Shown here piece after piece: positions 18,516 to 26,907 of a stretch of DNA of 64,000 nucleotides. Within the stretch, counting starts at the first letter, position 1; each line of letters begins with the position of its first letter. Position numbers and translations under genes: made by a program. Source of the stretch: Actinomyces timonensis DSM 23838 (GTDB lineage: Bacteria; Actinomycetota; Actinomycetes; Actinomycetales; Actinomycetaceae); the NCBI RefSeq assembly GCF_000295095.1, contig NZ_JH806633.1, positions 345,235-409,234 on the forward strand, in the 5' to 3' direction. The notes under the pieces were generated by a model that searched no databases, had not been told where the DNA came from, and saw nothing but the letters and a program-made list of their open reading frames with translations.

Positions 18516-19630
18516 GCACCGAGAACGCAGAGAACACAGAGCGCACCGAGCCCGCCCCCATCCGCTTCCCCTCCGACGCCGAGCTCATGGCCGGCGAGAA
18601 CGCCCTGGCCAGCGCCGGCCTCACCGACCTTGCCGACGACGACGGCGGGGTCCCCGCTCCCGGCGCCATCGGCGACGCCGCCGTGGGACTCTCCCTGCCC
18701 GAGTTCCCCGAGGGCTTCCGCGCCGGCTTCGCCTGCCTCATCGGGCGCCCCAACGCAGGCAAGTCCACGCTCACCAACGCGCTCGTCGGCACCAAGGTCG
18801 CCATCATGTCCGACCGCCCCCAGACCACCCGCCACAACGTGCGCGGCGTCGTCCACCGCGAGGACTCCCAGATCGTCCTCGTCGACACCCCCGGCATGCA
18901 CCGCCCCAAGACGCTCCTGGGCAAGCGCCTCAACGACCTCGTCCGCGAGACCCTCACCGACGTCGACGTCATCGCCTTCTGCATCCCCGCCAACGAGAAG
19001 ATCGGCCCCGGGGACCGCTTCATCGCCCGCGACATCGCCGAGCTGCGCGCCCCCGTCGTCGCCGTCGTCACCAAGGCGGACACCGTCGGCAAGGAGGCGC
19101 TGGCCGCCCAGCTCCTCGCCGTCAACGAGCTCGGCGACTGGGCGGACATCGTGCCCGTCTCCGCCACGCGCGGCGAGCAGATCGACGTCCTCACCGAGGT
19201 CCTCGCCAGCCACCTGCCGCCCTCGCCGCCGCTCTACCCCACCGGCGAGATCACCGACGAGCCCCGCGACCTCATGATCGCCGAGCTCGTCCGCGAGGCC
19301 GCCCTGGAGGGCGTGCGCGACGAGCTCCCGCACTCCCTGGCCGTCATCGTCGACGAGGTCATGGACCCGCGCGGTTCCACCCCCGGCAGCCTCGGCCCCG
19401 TCAAGGGCGCCGGGAACCGCATGCAGGTGCGCGTCAGTCTCGTCGTCGAGCGCGACTCCCAGAAGGCCATCGTCATCGGCAAGGGCGGGGCCCGCCTCAA
19501 GGAGATCGGCGTGCGCGCGCGCCGCGGCATCGAGGACTACCTGCGACGCAAGGTCTACCTCGACCTCCACGTGCGCACCGCCAAGGACTGGCAGTCCGAC
19601 CCCAAGGCCCTCGCCAAGCTCGGCTTCTAG
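18512..19630 (+). CDS. era: GTPase Era
   Basis: Era is an essential GTPase that binds 16S rRNA 3' end and supports 30S assembly. The 372-aa product has an unusually long acidic N-terminal extension of about 70 residues before the G domain: G1 GRPNAGKST, G2 RPQTTRHNV, G3 DTPGMHRPK, G4 TKAD, G5 VSATRG. The C-terminal KH domain has KAIVIGKGGARLKEIGVRAR. Era is usually near 300 aa, so the extension is the odd feature. ATG 18512 overlaps the preceding stop. The next gene is 100 bp away. Confidence 0.96.
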   Translation: MSTENAENTERTEPAPIRFPSDAELMAGENALASAGLTDLADDDGGVPAPGAIGDAAVGLSLPEFPEGFRAGFACLIGRPNAGKSTLTNALVGTKVAIMSDRPQTTRHNVRGVVHREDSQIVLVDTPGMHRPKTLLGKRLNDLVRETLTDVDVIAFCIPANEKIGPGDRFIARDIAELRAPVVAVVTKADTVGKEALAAQLLAVNELGDWADIVPVSATRGEQIDVLTEVLASHLPPSPPLYPTGEITDEPRDLMIAELVREAALEGVRDELPHSLAVIVDEVMDPRGSTPGSLGPVKGAGNRMQVRVSLVVERDSQKAIVIGKGGARLKEIGVRARRGIEDYLRRKVYLDLHVRTAKDWQSDPKALAKLGF

Positions 19631-19693
19631 CACCTTCCCAGGAACAATCAGGGCCGAAAGTCCTGCACGTCGCGGTGCCGTGGCGCACACTTG

Positions 19694-19708
19694 GATCAGC
19701 CCCTGATC
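19694..19708 (+). promoter_or_regulatory. Dyad upstream of putA
   Basis: GATCAG-CCC-CTGATC is a perfect 6-3-6 dyad centred about 30 bp before the putA ATG. It is a candidate operator. No adjacent regulator gene is present. Confidence 0.35.
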
Positions 19709-19730
19709 ATCGAGTGAGAGCGAACCGCAC

Positions 19731-22700
19731 ATGACCACCCAGGACAGCCCCGCCCCGACGAGTCCCGCCCCCACCCGCGCCTGCCCCGACGACCTGTGGG
19801 CCATCGGCCAGCGCGCCACCACCCGCGCCCGCCGCTGGGCCGACGAGTCCTCCCACGAGCCCGTCCCGCGCTCCGCCTCGCTCCTGGCGGGCATCCTCGC
19901 CGACCCCGACGGCCTGGAGTTCACCACCCGCTTCACCGACGACGTCGTGCGCCCTGCCGACCTCGACGTCGCAGGCGCCGCCCTGGCGCGCCTGGCCGCC
20001 AAGCGCACGAGCTTCCTGCCCATGCTGCTCGGCGCCGCCACCGGGGTCGGCGGGCGCGTTGCCCGCCTCGCCCCGCGCACCGCCGCCAAGATCGCGCGCC
20101 GCACCTTCCGCGAGCTCGTCGGCGACCTCGTCGTCGACGCCTCCCACGCCAGCCTCGGGCCCGCGCTCGCCCGCCTGCGCGAGGGCGGCAACCGCCTCAA
20201 CGTCAACCTCCTGGGCGAGGCGGTCCTGGGGGAGAAGGAGGCCGAGCGGCGCCTGGCCGCCGTCGCCAGCCTCGTCACGCGCGACGACGTCGACTACGTC
20301 TCCATCAAGGTCTCCGCCGTCACCGGCCCCCACAACCCCTGGGGCCACGAGGAGGTCGTCGCCCACGGCGTCAAGGCCCTCGCGCCCCTCTACCGCGCCG
20401 CCCGCGACCACGGCACCTTCCTCAACCTCGACATGGAGGACTACAAGGACCTCGATCTGACCATCGAGGTCTTCACGGCCATCCTCGACCAGCCCGACCT
20501 GCGCGATTACGAGGCCGGCATCGTCCTGCAGGCCTACCTGCCCGACTCCCTGGCCGCCATGGCGCGCCTCCAGGATTGGGCCGCCGCGCGCGTCGCCTCC
20601 GGCGGCAGCCGCGTCAAGGTCCGCATCGTCAAGGGCGCCAACCTGTCCATGGAGCGCGTCGACGCCGAGATCCACGGCTGGGAGCTCGTCACCTGGCCCA
20701 GCAAGCAGGCCACCGACACCCACTACAAGCGGATGCTCGAATGGGCCATGACCCCCGAGCGCCTGGCCAATATCCGCCTGGGAGTGGCCGGGCAGAACCT
20801 CTTCGACATCGCCTTCGCCTACGAGCTGCGCGAGGCCCGCGGCGCCCAGGACGACGTCGAGTTCGAGATGCTCTCCGGCATGGCCACCGGCATCGCCGAG
20901 GTCGTGCGCCGCGACGTCGGCCAGCTCCTCCTCTACGTCCCCGTCGTCGACCCCGACGAGTTCGACGTCGCCATCTCCTACCTCGTGCGCCGCCTCGAGG
21001 AGAACGCCGCCCCCGAGAACTTCATGTCCGGCGTCTTCGACCTCGCCTCCGACCCCGCCGTCTTCGCCCGCGAGCAGCAGCGCTTCCTCGACGCCCTCGC
21101 CGACCTCGACCCCAGCGCACCCGTACCCGCGCCCCGCCGCGCGCAGGACCGCCTCGCCGAGCAGGCCGCCCCCGTCCCCGAGGCTCCCGCGCCAGGCGCC
21201 CTGCCCGAGTACGCCTCCACCCCCGACTCCGACCCCGCCCTTCCCGCCAACCGCGAATGGGCCCGCCGCATCGCCGCCGCCATCCCCGGCTCCCAGCGTG
21301 GCCTCGACGACGTCCGCGCGGGCGAGGCCTTCCTCGCCACCGTTGGGGACGTCGACGCCGCCATCGCCGGGCTCACATCCGCCCAGAAGGCCTGGGCCGC
21401 CCGGCCCGCCGCCGAGCGCGCCGCCATCATCCACCACGCCGGGGACGTCCTCGCCGCCCGCAGAGCCGAGCTCATCGAGGTGGCCGCCGCCGAGACCGGC
21501 AAGACCATCGACCAGTCCGACCCCGAGGTCAGCGAGGCCATCGACTTCTGCCACCACTACGCGCGGATGTCCCTCGAGCTCGTCGACCCCGACTACCTCG
21601 CCGGCGCCCGCTTCACCCCCGCAAGGGTGAGCGTCGTCGCCTCGCCGTGGAACTTCCCGCTGGCCATCCCCACCGGGGGAGTCGTCGCCGCGCTGGCCGT
21701 GGGCAGCGCCGTCGTCCTCAAGCCCGCCCCGCCAGCCAGGCGCTGCGGGGCCGAGATCGTGCGCGCCCTCCACGCCGCCGGCGTGCCCGAGGACGTCCTC
21801 ATGCTCGCCCCCATCGAGGACGGCGAGGTCTCCCAGCGCCTCGTCACCCATGAGGGCGTCGACCGCGTCATCCTCACCGGCTCCTACGACACCGCCCGCC
21901 TCTTCCGCTCGTGGAAGCCCGGCATGCGACTCCTGGGGGAGACCAGCGGCAAGAACGCCATCATCGTCACCCCCTCGGCGGACCCCGACCTCGCGGTGCG
22001 CGACGCCGTCGCCTCCGCCTTCGGGCACGCCGGCCAGAAGTGCTCGGCCGCCTCCCTCCTCTTGCTCGTCGGCTCCGCCGGCAGGTCGGAGCGCATCGCC
22101 CGCCAGCTCGTCGACGCCACCGCCTCCCTGCGGATCAAGGGCCCCGAGCACCTCGACTCCCAGATGGGGCCCGTCGTCGTCCCCGACGACGCCAAGGCGC
22201 AGCGGGGACTGACCGCCCTGGGCGACGGGGAGCACTGGGTGCTCGCCCCCAAGCACCTGGGCGGTGGCCTGTGGCGCCCCGGCATCCGCGCAGGCGTCGC
22301 GCCCGGCAGCGAGTACCACCTCACCGAGTACTTCGCCCCCGTCATCGGCGTCATGCGGGTGGACACGCTGGCCGAGGCGATCGAGGTCGTCAACGCCGTC
22401 GACTACGGGCTCACCTCCGGGCTGCAGACCCTCGACCCCGACGAGCTCGCCCAGTGGCTCGACGGCATCGAGGCCGGCAACCTCTACGTCAACCGCGGCA
22501 TCACCGGCGCCATCGTGCGCCGCCAGCCCTTCGGCGGCTGGAAGCGCTCCGCCATCGGCACCACCACGAAGGCCGGCGGGCCCTCCTACCTGCTCGGCCT
22601 GGGGGAGGTCTCTCCCGACTCGGGCGCCGAGACCGGGGTCGAGAGCGGGTCGCTCGACGGCATCGACGAGCGCGTCGCGGGCCTTTTCGAGGCCGTGCGC

Positions 22701-23282
22701 CACGAGCTCGTCCGCTCCGACGCCGCATGGCTGCGCCGCGCCCTGGCCGCCGACGCCGCCGCCTGGCAGGAGAGGTACGGGCAGGCGCTCGACGTCACGG
22801 GGCTCGCCTGCGAGCGCAACATCCTGCGCTACCGGCCCACCCCCGTCATCGTGCGCTCCGTGCTCGGCGTGGAGACCGTCGACCTCGTGCGCGTCCTCGC
22901 CGCGGGCGTCCTCGCGGGCGGGGATGTGGAGCTCTCCGTGGAGGCGCCGCTGCAGGCGGGCCTGACCGCCGCGGCCCAGGCGGCGGGCGTGCGCGTGGAG
23001 ATCGAGCCCGAGGGCGTGTGGAGCGCCCGCCTGGCGGACCTCGGCACATCGAACGCCCTGGGCACGCGCGTGCGGATCCTCGCCCCGCGGGGCGTCCCCG
23101 AGGCCTCCGTCTGGGAGGAGGCGACGTCGCTGACGATCGGCAGCCCCGACGTCGCCCTCTACACGGGTGCGGTCACCCCCTGCCCGCACACCGAGCTCCT
23201 GCCCTTCCTGCGCGAGCAGTCCATCGCGATCACCAACCACCGCTTCGGCACGCCCCTCGACCTCGCCGCTGGCCTGGTCTGA
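19731..23282 (+). CDS. putA: Bifunctional proline dehydrogenase / P5C dehydrogenase PutA
   Basis: PutA oxidises proline to glutamate in two steps, FAD-dependent then NAD-dependent. The protein has 1183 residues. The proline dehydrogenase barrel spans about residues 90-450 (VDYVSIKVSAVTGPHNPWG, VRIVKGANLSMERVDAEIHG, LRLGVAGQNLF-type strands). The aldehyde dehydrogenase domain follows from about 510: VVASPWNFPLAIPTGGVVAA, LLGETSGKNAIIV, catalytic Cys771 in GHAGQKCSAAS and FGGWKRSAIGT. A C-terminal extension of about 220 residues is typical of long actinobacterial PutA. There is no N-terminal ribbon-helix-helix domain, so it is not an autorepressor. Confidence 0.95.
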   Translation: MTTQDSPAPTSPAPTRACPDDLWAIGQRATTRARRWADESSHEPVPRSASLLAGILADPDGLEFTTRFTDDVVRPADLDVAGAALARLAAKRTSFLPMLLGAATGVGGRVARLAPRTAAKIARRTFRELVGDLVVDASHASLGPALARLREGGNRLNVNLLGEAVLGEKEAERRLAAVASLVTRDDVDYVSIKVSAVTGPHNPWGHEEVVAHGVKALAPLYRAARDHGTFLNLDMEDYKDLDLTIEVFTAILDQPDLRDYEAGIVLQAYLPDSLAAMARLQDWAAARVASGGSRVKVRIVKGANLSMERVDAEIHGWELVTWPSKQATDTHYKRMLEWAMTPERLANIRLGVAGQNLFDIAFAYELREARGAQDDVEFEMLSGMATGIAEVVRRDVGQLLLYVPVVDPDEFDVAISYLVRRLEENAAPENFMSGVFDLASDPAVFAREQQRFLDALADLDPSAPVPAPRRAQDRLAEQAAPVPEAPAPGALPEYASTPDSDPALPANREWARRIAAAIPGSQRGLDDVRAGEAFLATVGDVDAAIAGLTSAQKAWAARPAAERAAIIHHAGDVLAARRAELIEVAAAETGKTIDQSDPEVSEAIDFCHHYARMSLELVDPDYLAGARFTPARVSVVASPWNFPLAIPTGGVVAALAVGSAVVLKPAPPARRCGAEIVRALHAAGVPEDVLMLAPIEDGEVSQRLVTHEGVDRVILTGSYDTARLFRSWKPGMRLLGETSGKNAIIVTPSADPDLAVRDAVASAFGHAGQKCSAASLLLLVGSAGRSERIARQLVDATASLRIKGPEHLDSQMGPVVVPDDAKAQRGLTALGDGEHWVLAPKHLGGGLWRPGIRAGVAPGSEYHLTEYFAPVIGVMRVDTLAEAIEVVNAVDYGLTSGLQTLDPDELAQWLDGIEAGNLYVNRGITGAIVRRQPFGGWKRSAIGTTTKAGGPSYLLGLGEVSPDSGAETGVESGSLDGIDERVAGLFEAVRHELVRSDAAWLRRALAADAAAWQERYGQALDVTGLACERNILRYRPTPVIVRSVLGVETVDLVRVLAAGVLAGGDVELSVEAPLQAGLTAAAQAAGVRVEIEPEGVWSARLADLGTSNALGTRVRILAPRGVPEASVWEEATSLTIGSPDVALYTGAVTPCPHTELLPFLREQSIAITNHRFGTPLDLAAGLV

Positions 23283-23371
23283 CGCGGTATCGGGGCCGCG
23301 AGGGCGCCCTGGCGGGCCGAAGGGCGGCTGACGTGAGCGCGGGGCGCTGCGGGCACATGTATGGTCTGGCC

Positions 23372-23422
23372 ATGCTCTTCTCCCCAAGAACATGCCTCCC
23401 GACCCCAGTTGGCCAGCCGTGA
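23372..23422 (+). CDS. Possible 16-aa leaderless leader ORF coupled to the acyltransferase
   Basis: TATGGT (23360-23365), 6 nt, then ATG 23372 opens MLFSPRTCLPTPVGQP and stops at TGA 23420-23422. That TGA overlaps a GTG at 23419 (GTGA), a good start for the acyltransferase. The spacing matches the leaderless pattern seen elsewhere in this window. Translation of this ORF is not shown. Confidence 0.4.
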   Translation: MLFSPRTCLPTPVGQP

Positions 23423-24504
23423 CGCGGCTGGACTCGCTCACAGGCCTGCGCTGGTGGGCGGCCTTCGCCGTCTTCCTGTACCACATGAGGAATCTGGCCC
23501 CAGTGCCGCTGCTCGGCGAGGTCGCCCGTTTCGGCAACCACGGCGTCGCATTCTTCTTCGTGCTCTCGGGCTTCGTGCTCACCTGGTCCGCCGGCCAGGC
23601 GGGGACCACGGCCCGCAACTTCTACTGGCGGCGCTTCGCCCGCATCTACCCCGCCCACGTCGTCGCGCTTCTCCTGGCGATCCCGGTGTTCTACTCCGTG
23701 GCGCCCGATCCCGGCCAGCCCTGGGTCAAAGAACTCGCTGCTGCGCCCCTGCTCCTGTCACTGGTGCTGCTGCAGAGCTGGTCCAATGAGCCCGTCATCC
23801 TCTTCTCCGGCAACCCGGCGGCCTGGACCCTCGGCGTCGAGGCCTTCTTCTACCTCCTGCACCCCTGGGCCAACCGCGGTCTGGGCAAAGTCCGCGAGCG
23901 GGGGACCCTAGTGCTGCTCGTAGGCGTCATCTCGCTGATCATGGCGCACCGGGTCGCCGCGCTCCGTGCCCCGGCGGGCTGGCTCTCCCAGCTACCGACG
24001 CCGGTGGCGAGGCTGGGGGAGTTCGCCCTGGGAATGGTGATGGCCCGGCTCGTCCAGCTCGGCGTCGGCCGATGGGTCCGCCCGTGGATGGGCTACTGCG
24101 CGGTCGGCGCCTTCGTCGGCTGGTGCGTCCTGTCCCGCCACTACGGATGGTCGGACACCTGGTCCCGCACCGCGCAGCGCTTCGAGCTCCAAGTCCTCGC
24201 CGTGCTGTTCGCCCTGCTCATCCTCGGTATCGCGAACCGCGACCTTGCCCAGGGCCGCTCCTGGCTCCGCCACCGGCTGGTGGTCACACTCGGGACCTGG
24301 TCCTTCGCCTTCTACCTCGTTCACGCCACCGCCATGTACGCGGTTCGCGACGCCGTCGGGCTCCAGCCCCAGAGCGTCGGCAATCTCGTGTGGTACCCGC
24401 CGGTGCTCGCGATCGCGCTCGCACTGGCCTGGGCGCTGTACCGATTCATCGAGCACCCGCTGGAGCGGCGCATGCGCCACTGGGGCAACGTGCACCTGGC
24501 GTGA
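23419..24504 (+). CDS. Acyltransferase 3 (OafA/YrhL) family membrane protein
   Basis: This integral-membrane O-acyltransferase likely modifies a cell-surface glycan or lipid. The 361-aa product starts VTRLDSLTGLRWWAAFAVFL and contains YHMRNLAP with the family's catalytic His, FFVLSGFVLTWS, RRFARIYPAH (the conserved R-x10-H region) and about ten membrane segments. The end, FIEHPLERRMRHWG, is typical of the family. An in-frame ATG at 23392 lies upstream; I prefer GTG 23419 because it begins at the conserved R-L-D-S-L-T-G motif and overlaps the stop of the leader ORF. It stands alone. Confidence 0.85.
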   Translation: MTRLDSLTGLRWWAAFAVFLYHMRNLAPVPLLGEVARFGNHGVAFFFVLSGFVLTWSAGQAGTTARNFYWRRFARIYPAHVVALLLAIPVFYSVAPDPGQPWVKELAAAPLLLSLVLLQSWSNEPVILFSGNPAAWTLGVEAFFYLLHPWANRGLGKVRERGTLVLLVGVISLIMAHRVAALRAPAGWLSQLPTPVARLGEFALGMVMARLVQLGVGRWVRPWMGYCAVGAFVGWCVLSRHYGWSDTWSRTAQRFELQVLAVLFALLILGIANRDLAQGRSWLRHRLVVTLGTWSFAFYLVHATAMYAVRDAVGLQPQSVGNLVWYPPVLAIALALAWALYRFIEHPLERRMRHWGNVHLA

Positions 24505-24542
24505 ACGCGCTACCGGCAGCATCACCGGATCGCGCTCGCGGG

Positions 24543-24767
24543 TCACGTCAGCGGGGGGAACTCCTCCAGGGAGAACACCGACTCCACGGGCACGTCGAAG
24601 TAGCGCGCGATGCGCAGCGCAAGGTGGAGGGACGGCGCGTACTCGCCCCGCTCCAGGTAGCCGATGGTCTGGTAGTGGACCCCCAGGGCCTCGGCGAGGT
24701 CCCTGCGGGAGACCCTCCGGTCGGTGCGCAGCAGGGCGATCCGGTTGTGGACGGACTCCTCGCTCAT
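24543..24767 (-). CDS. XRE-type helix-turn-helix regulator
   Basis: This 74-aa protein is a minimal Cro/CI HTH: IALLRTDRRVSRRDLAEALG, VHYQTIGYLERGEYAPSLHL, ALRIARYFDVPVESVFSLEE. The family of short regulators with the ending VFSLEEF often accompanies ABC or small membrane operons. It is the last gene of a three-gene operon after the ATPase and permease; ATG 24767 overlaps the permease stop (TGATG). It probably represses its own operon, perhaps through the TAGTA-N4-TACTA dyad at 26503-26516. Confidence 0.9.
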   Translation of the reverse strand: MSEESVHNRIALLRTDRRVSRRDLAEALGVHYQTIGYLERGEYAPSLHLALRIARYFDVPVESVFSLEEFPPLT

Positions 24768-25603
24768 CACAGGCCCTGCTGGGAGCGGAGTTTGGACTGC
24801 ATGCGGGCCAGGTTACCCAGGCTCTCCTTGCGGAACGAGGAGCGCACGATGAAAGGCGCGCAGGCGAAGCCGATCACCGCCCAGGCGATGAGCACGCATA
24901 CCGCCAGGACGGGGTGGAAAGCCCCGCCGATCTCCCAGACGGGATCGCCCACGAGCGCCCACCGGCTGAGGTGCCCGGCCCAGTAGGTGGGCAGGGCCTG
25001 CTGGATGGCCTGCAACCACGTGGGCATCTCCGGCAGGGGGAAGACGAAGCCACCGGTGAGCACGAGCGCTGACATGCCGAGGAAGGAGAGCATCATGGAG
25101 GACACGCCGCGCGAGGCGGCGGCAATGAGGAAGCCCAGGGGCGCCGAGGCAGCGGCCCCGAGCACGAGCAGCGGCAGGCAGATGAGGACCTGCGAGGCGC
25201 TGATCGGCAGCGAGCGCACCGCGAGGATCACGCCGATGAGGATCGCGCCCTGGATGAGGAAGGTCTGGACGAGGGCGGTCACGAGCTTGCCCAGCGCCCA
25301 CACCAGCGGCCCATGGGGGAGGACCCTCACCCGCACCAGGGCGCCGCCGATCCGGTCGGTGTAGGCCTCGCCCCCGATCTGCAGGGGGATGAAGCCGCTG
25401 ATGGCGCCCACGGCCCCGGCCGCCATGACGGCGCCGAAGGGCAGGGCCGTGCCCTCAAGGGGCTTGTGGCCGAGCGCGCCGACCAGGACGAAGACTCCCG
25501 CCGATGCGAGGATGGAGAGGATCCCGCTGCCCAGGAGGACGGGGCGCAGGTCCCCAATGGCCTGGCGCCCCACGGCGCGTGCGATGGCGAGCGCGGTGCT
25601 CAT
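24767..25603 (-). CDS. ABC-2 type transporter permease
   Basis: The 278-aa integral membrane protein has six hydrophobic segments, including LLGSGILSILASAGVFVLVG and SMMLSFLGMSALVLTGGFVF. The loop YTDRIGGALVRVRVLPHGPL is the ABC-2 cytoplasmic helix, and PLPEMPTWLQAIQQALPTYW is the conserved extracellular region before the last segment. ATG 25603 overlaps the ATPase stop (ATGA). It should form the channel for the ATPase encoded upstream. The substrate is unknown; peptide, bacteriocin-immunity or drug exporters share this design. Confidence 0.9.
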   Translation of the reverse strand: MSTALAIARAVGRQAIGDLRPVLLGSGILSILASAGVFVLVGALGHKPLEGTALPFGAVMAAGAVGAISGFIPLQIGGEAYTDRIGGALVRVRVLPHGPLVWALGKLVTALVQTFLIQGAILIGVILAVRSLPISASQVLICLPLLVLGAAASAPLGFLIAAASRGVSSMMLSFLGMSALVLTGGFVFPLPEMPTWLQAIQQALPTYWAGHLSRWALVGDPVWEIGGAFHPVLAVCVLIAWAVIGFACAPFIVRSSFRKESLGNLARMQSKLRSQQGL

Positions 25604-26463
25604 GACTGCTCCTTCTTCACAAGGGCGAGGTAGGTCTCCTCGAGGCTGGGACGGGTGATGGTGAGGTCGCTGATCGCCGTCAGGTCCAGACTGGCGACGA
25701 ATCGCTCGGGGGAGGGCGTGGCGTGGACGTGGCGGTGCCCGTCCTGCGTCCAGGTGACCTCGGCATCGTGGGTGAGGCGCTCGCGCAGCTCGGTGACGGT
25801 TCCGTCCGCGAGGATCCTGCCCTCGCTCATGATGAGCACGCGAGAGGCGATCCGCTCCGCCTCGGCGAGGTCGTGGGTGGTCATGAGGACGGTCGCGGCG
25901 TCGTCGACCCGGTCGAGGATGACGTCGTGGAGGCGCGCTTTGGAGACCGGGTCCAGCCCGGTGGTCGGCTCATCGAGGATGAGGACCTCGGGGCGTGCGA
26001 TGAGGGCGGCTGCGACGTCGATCGAGCGCCGCTGCCCGCCGGAGAGGCGGGAGATCCGGCTCGTGGCCTTGTCCGCGAGCCCGACGGCGTCGAGGGCCTC
26101 CGATACCGTCAGCAGGTCCAGGGGGTCGGCCGCGGTGGAGGCGGAGGCATGCATGGCGCGGATCCACTCGAGTTGGTCGGCGACTCGCCACTTGGCGTGG
26201 TCCGACCAGTTCTGCTGCACCAACCCCACACGTGACCAGAAGCGCGCGCCAGCCCTGCGGGGATCGGTGTCCAGGACCTGGACCGTTCCGGCATCCGGGG
26301 TGAGTGAGCCGAGAAGGTTCTCCACGAGGGTGGTCTTGCCGACGCCGTTGGGGCCGAGGAGGCAGACGACCTCACCCGCGCTGATGGTCAGGTCGATTCC
26401 GTCCAGGACGGGCCCCGTGCCATAGGAGAACTCAAGGCCCTCCGCGGAGATGACCGTGCTCAT
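25600..26463 (-). CDS. ABC transporter ATP-binding protein
   Basis: The 287-aa ATPase is first in its operon. It has Walker A GPNGVGKTT, Q-loop LVQQNWS, signature LSGGQRRSIDVAAAL, Walker B VLILDEPTTGLD and H-loop TTHD. Beyond the ATPase core, residues 220-287 form the usual regulatory tail of exporter ATPases. The ATG at 26463 has AGGAGG upstream. A TATAGT box (minus strand, 26518-26513) overlapped by a 14-bp dyad gives the likely promoter. The permease overlaps it by 4 nt. Together with the XRE regulator it forms a self-contained, regulated exporter. Confidence 0.92.
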   Translation of the reverse strand: MSTVISAEGLEFSYGTGPVLDGIDLTISAGEVVCLLGPNGVGKTTLVENLLGSLTPDAGTVQVLDTDPRRAGARFWSRVGLVQQNWSDHAKWRVADQLEWIRAMHASASTAADPLDLLTVSEALDAVGLADKATSRISRLSGGQRRSIDVAAALIARPEVLILDEPTTGLDPVSKARLHDVILDRVDDAATVLMTTHDLAEAERIASRVLIMSEGRILADGTVTELRERLTHDAEVTWTQDGHRHVHATPSPERFVASLDLTAISDLTITRPSLEETYLALVKKEQS

Positions 26464-26502
26464 CGACGCCTCCTGGACGATCTGTAGGTCTGCTGTGGTG
26501 TG

Positions 26503-26518
26503 TAGTAGACATACTATA
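26503..26518 (-). promoter_or_regulatory. -10 box and dyad upstream of the XRE-ABC operon
   Basis: On the minus strand TATAGT occupies 26518-26513. The dyad TAGTA-GACA-TACTA (26503-26516) overlaps it and extends downstream. This places a repressor site on the promoter of an operon that encodes its own XRE protein. No good -35 hexamer is visible. Confidence 0.45.
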
Positions 26519-26576
26519 TCATGTTGAAGTGATCTGATAGAGAGGGACGCGTGGGCGGGGCTGGCCCGCTGCCGAA

Positions 26577-26654
26577 CCGGTCTCGCCGTGCTGTTCGCCC
26601 GGTCTCGCCGTGCTGTTCGCCCGGTCTCGCGGTGCTGATCGCCCGGTCTCGGCG
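26577..26654. repeat. 22-bp tandem repeat (3 units plus a part), family locus A
   Basis: Units at 26577-26598 and 26599-26620 are identical; 26621-26642 differs at two positions; a partial unit follows. The core is CGGTCTCGCCGTGCTGTTC. The same unit recurs at 48894-48945 and, inverted, at 41741-41768, with shorter CGGTCTCG remnants near 41817, 41835 and 43691. All copies are intergenic. Confidence 0.85.
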
Positions 26655-26682
26655 GGGGAGTGGGTCCGGAGTGTGGTTTGTC

Positions 26683-26711
26683 CTGACGGGGCGTCGCATT
26701 TGGAGTACGGT
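26683..26711 (+). promoter_or_regulatory. Probable promoter of the leuA leader transcript
   Basis: CTGACG (26683-26688), 17 nt, TACGGT (26706-26711), then 7 nt to the ATG of the leader peptide, so the transcript would be leaderless for the peptide. Confidence 0.45.
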
Positions 26712-26718
26712 CGGAACC

Positions 26719-26817
26719 ATGTCAGTGAAGCGAGCGATACCAGCAGTGATGCCAGTGCGGCACCGGGCCCCGCGCCCGGGCAGCGGCCTGCTGCTTAGCC
26801 GCCGCGGCGGGGCCTGA
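26719..26817 (+). CDS. leuA leader peptide (attenuator)
   Basis: A 32-codon ORF upstream of leuA, beginning MSVKRAIPAVMPVRHR, contains three consecutive leucine codons (CTG CTG CTT, 26788-26796) eight codons from its end, then SRRGGA and TGA. GC-rich dyads follow at once: 26799-26810 is self-complementary, and 26811-26823 reads GGCCTG-A-CAGGCC. Leucine-rich leader peptides upstream of leuA are a described attenuation mechanism in Actinobacteria: stalling at Leu codons when leucine is short alters downstream pairing. The peptide has the expected position and composition. The alternative pairings were not folded. Confidence 0.6.
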   Translation: MSVKRAIPAVMPVRHRAPRPGSGLLLSRRGGA

Positions 26818-26907
26818 CAGGCCGGCACCCCGACCGCGGCGATCCGCGCTGCCAGCCGCCGGGCGCCACGCCGCGCCTGACCGCCACCACTGACCTGAGG
26901 ATCCACC

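Noticed and set aside
16994-19630. A continuous 878-codon frame across ybeY, corC and era
   Set aside because: Only the last 372 codons (era) are real; the first part is Arg/Pro-rich out-of-frame reading of the two preceding genes.
19707-23618. A 1303-codon open frame on the minus strand opposite putA
   Set aside because: It mirrors putA codons; its translation is low-complexity Gly/Ala/Asp/Val sequence typical of antisense frames in GC-rich genes, while the plus strand is a full PutA.
26577-26654. CRISPR array
   Set aside because: Units are contiguous without unique spacers, and no cas genes are present.
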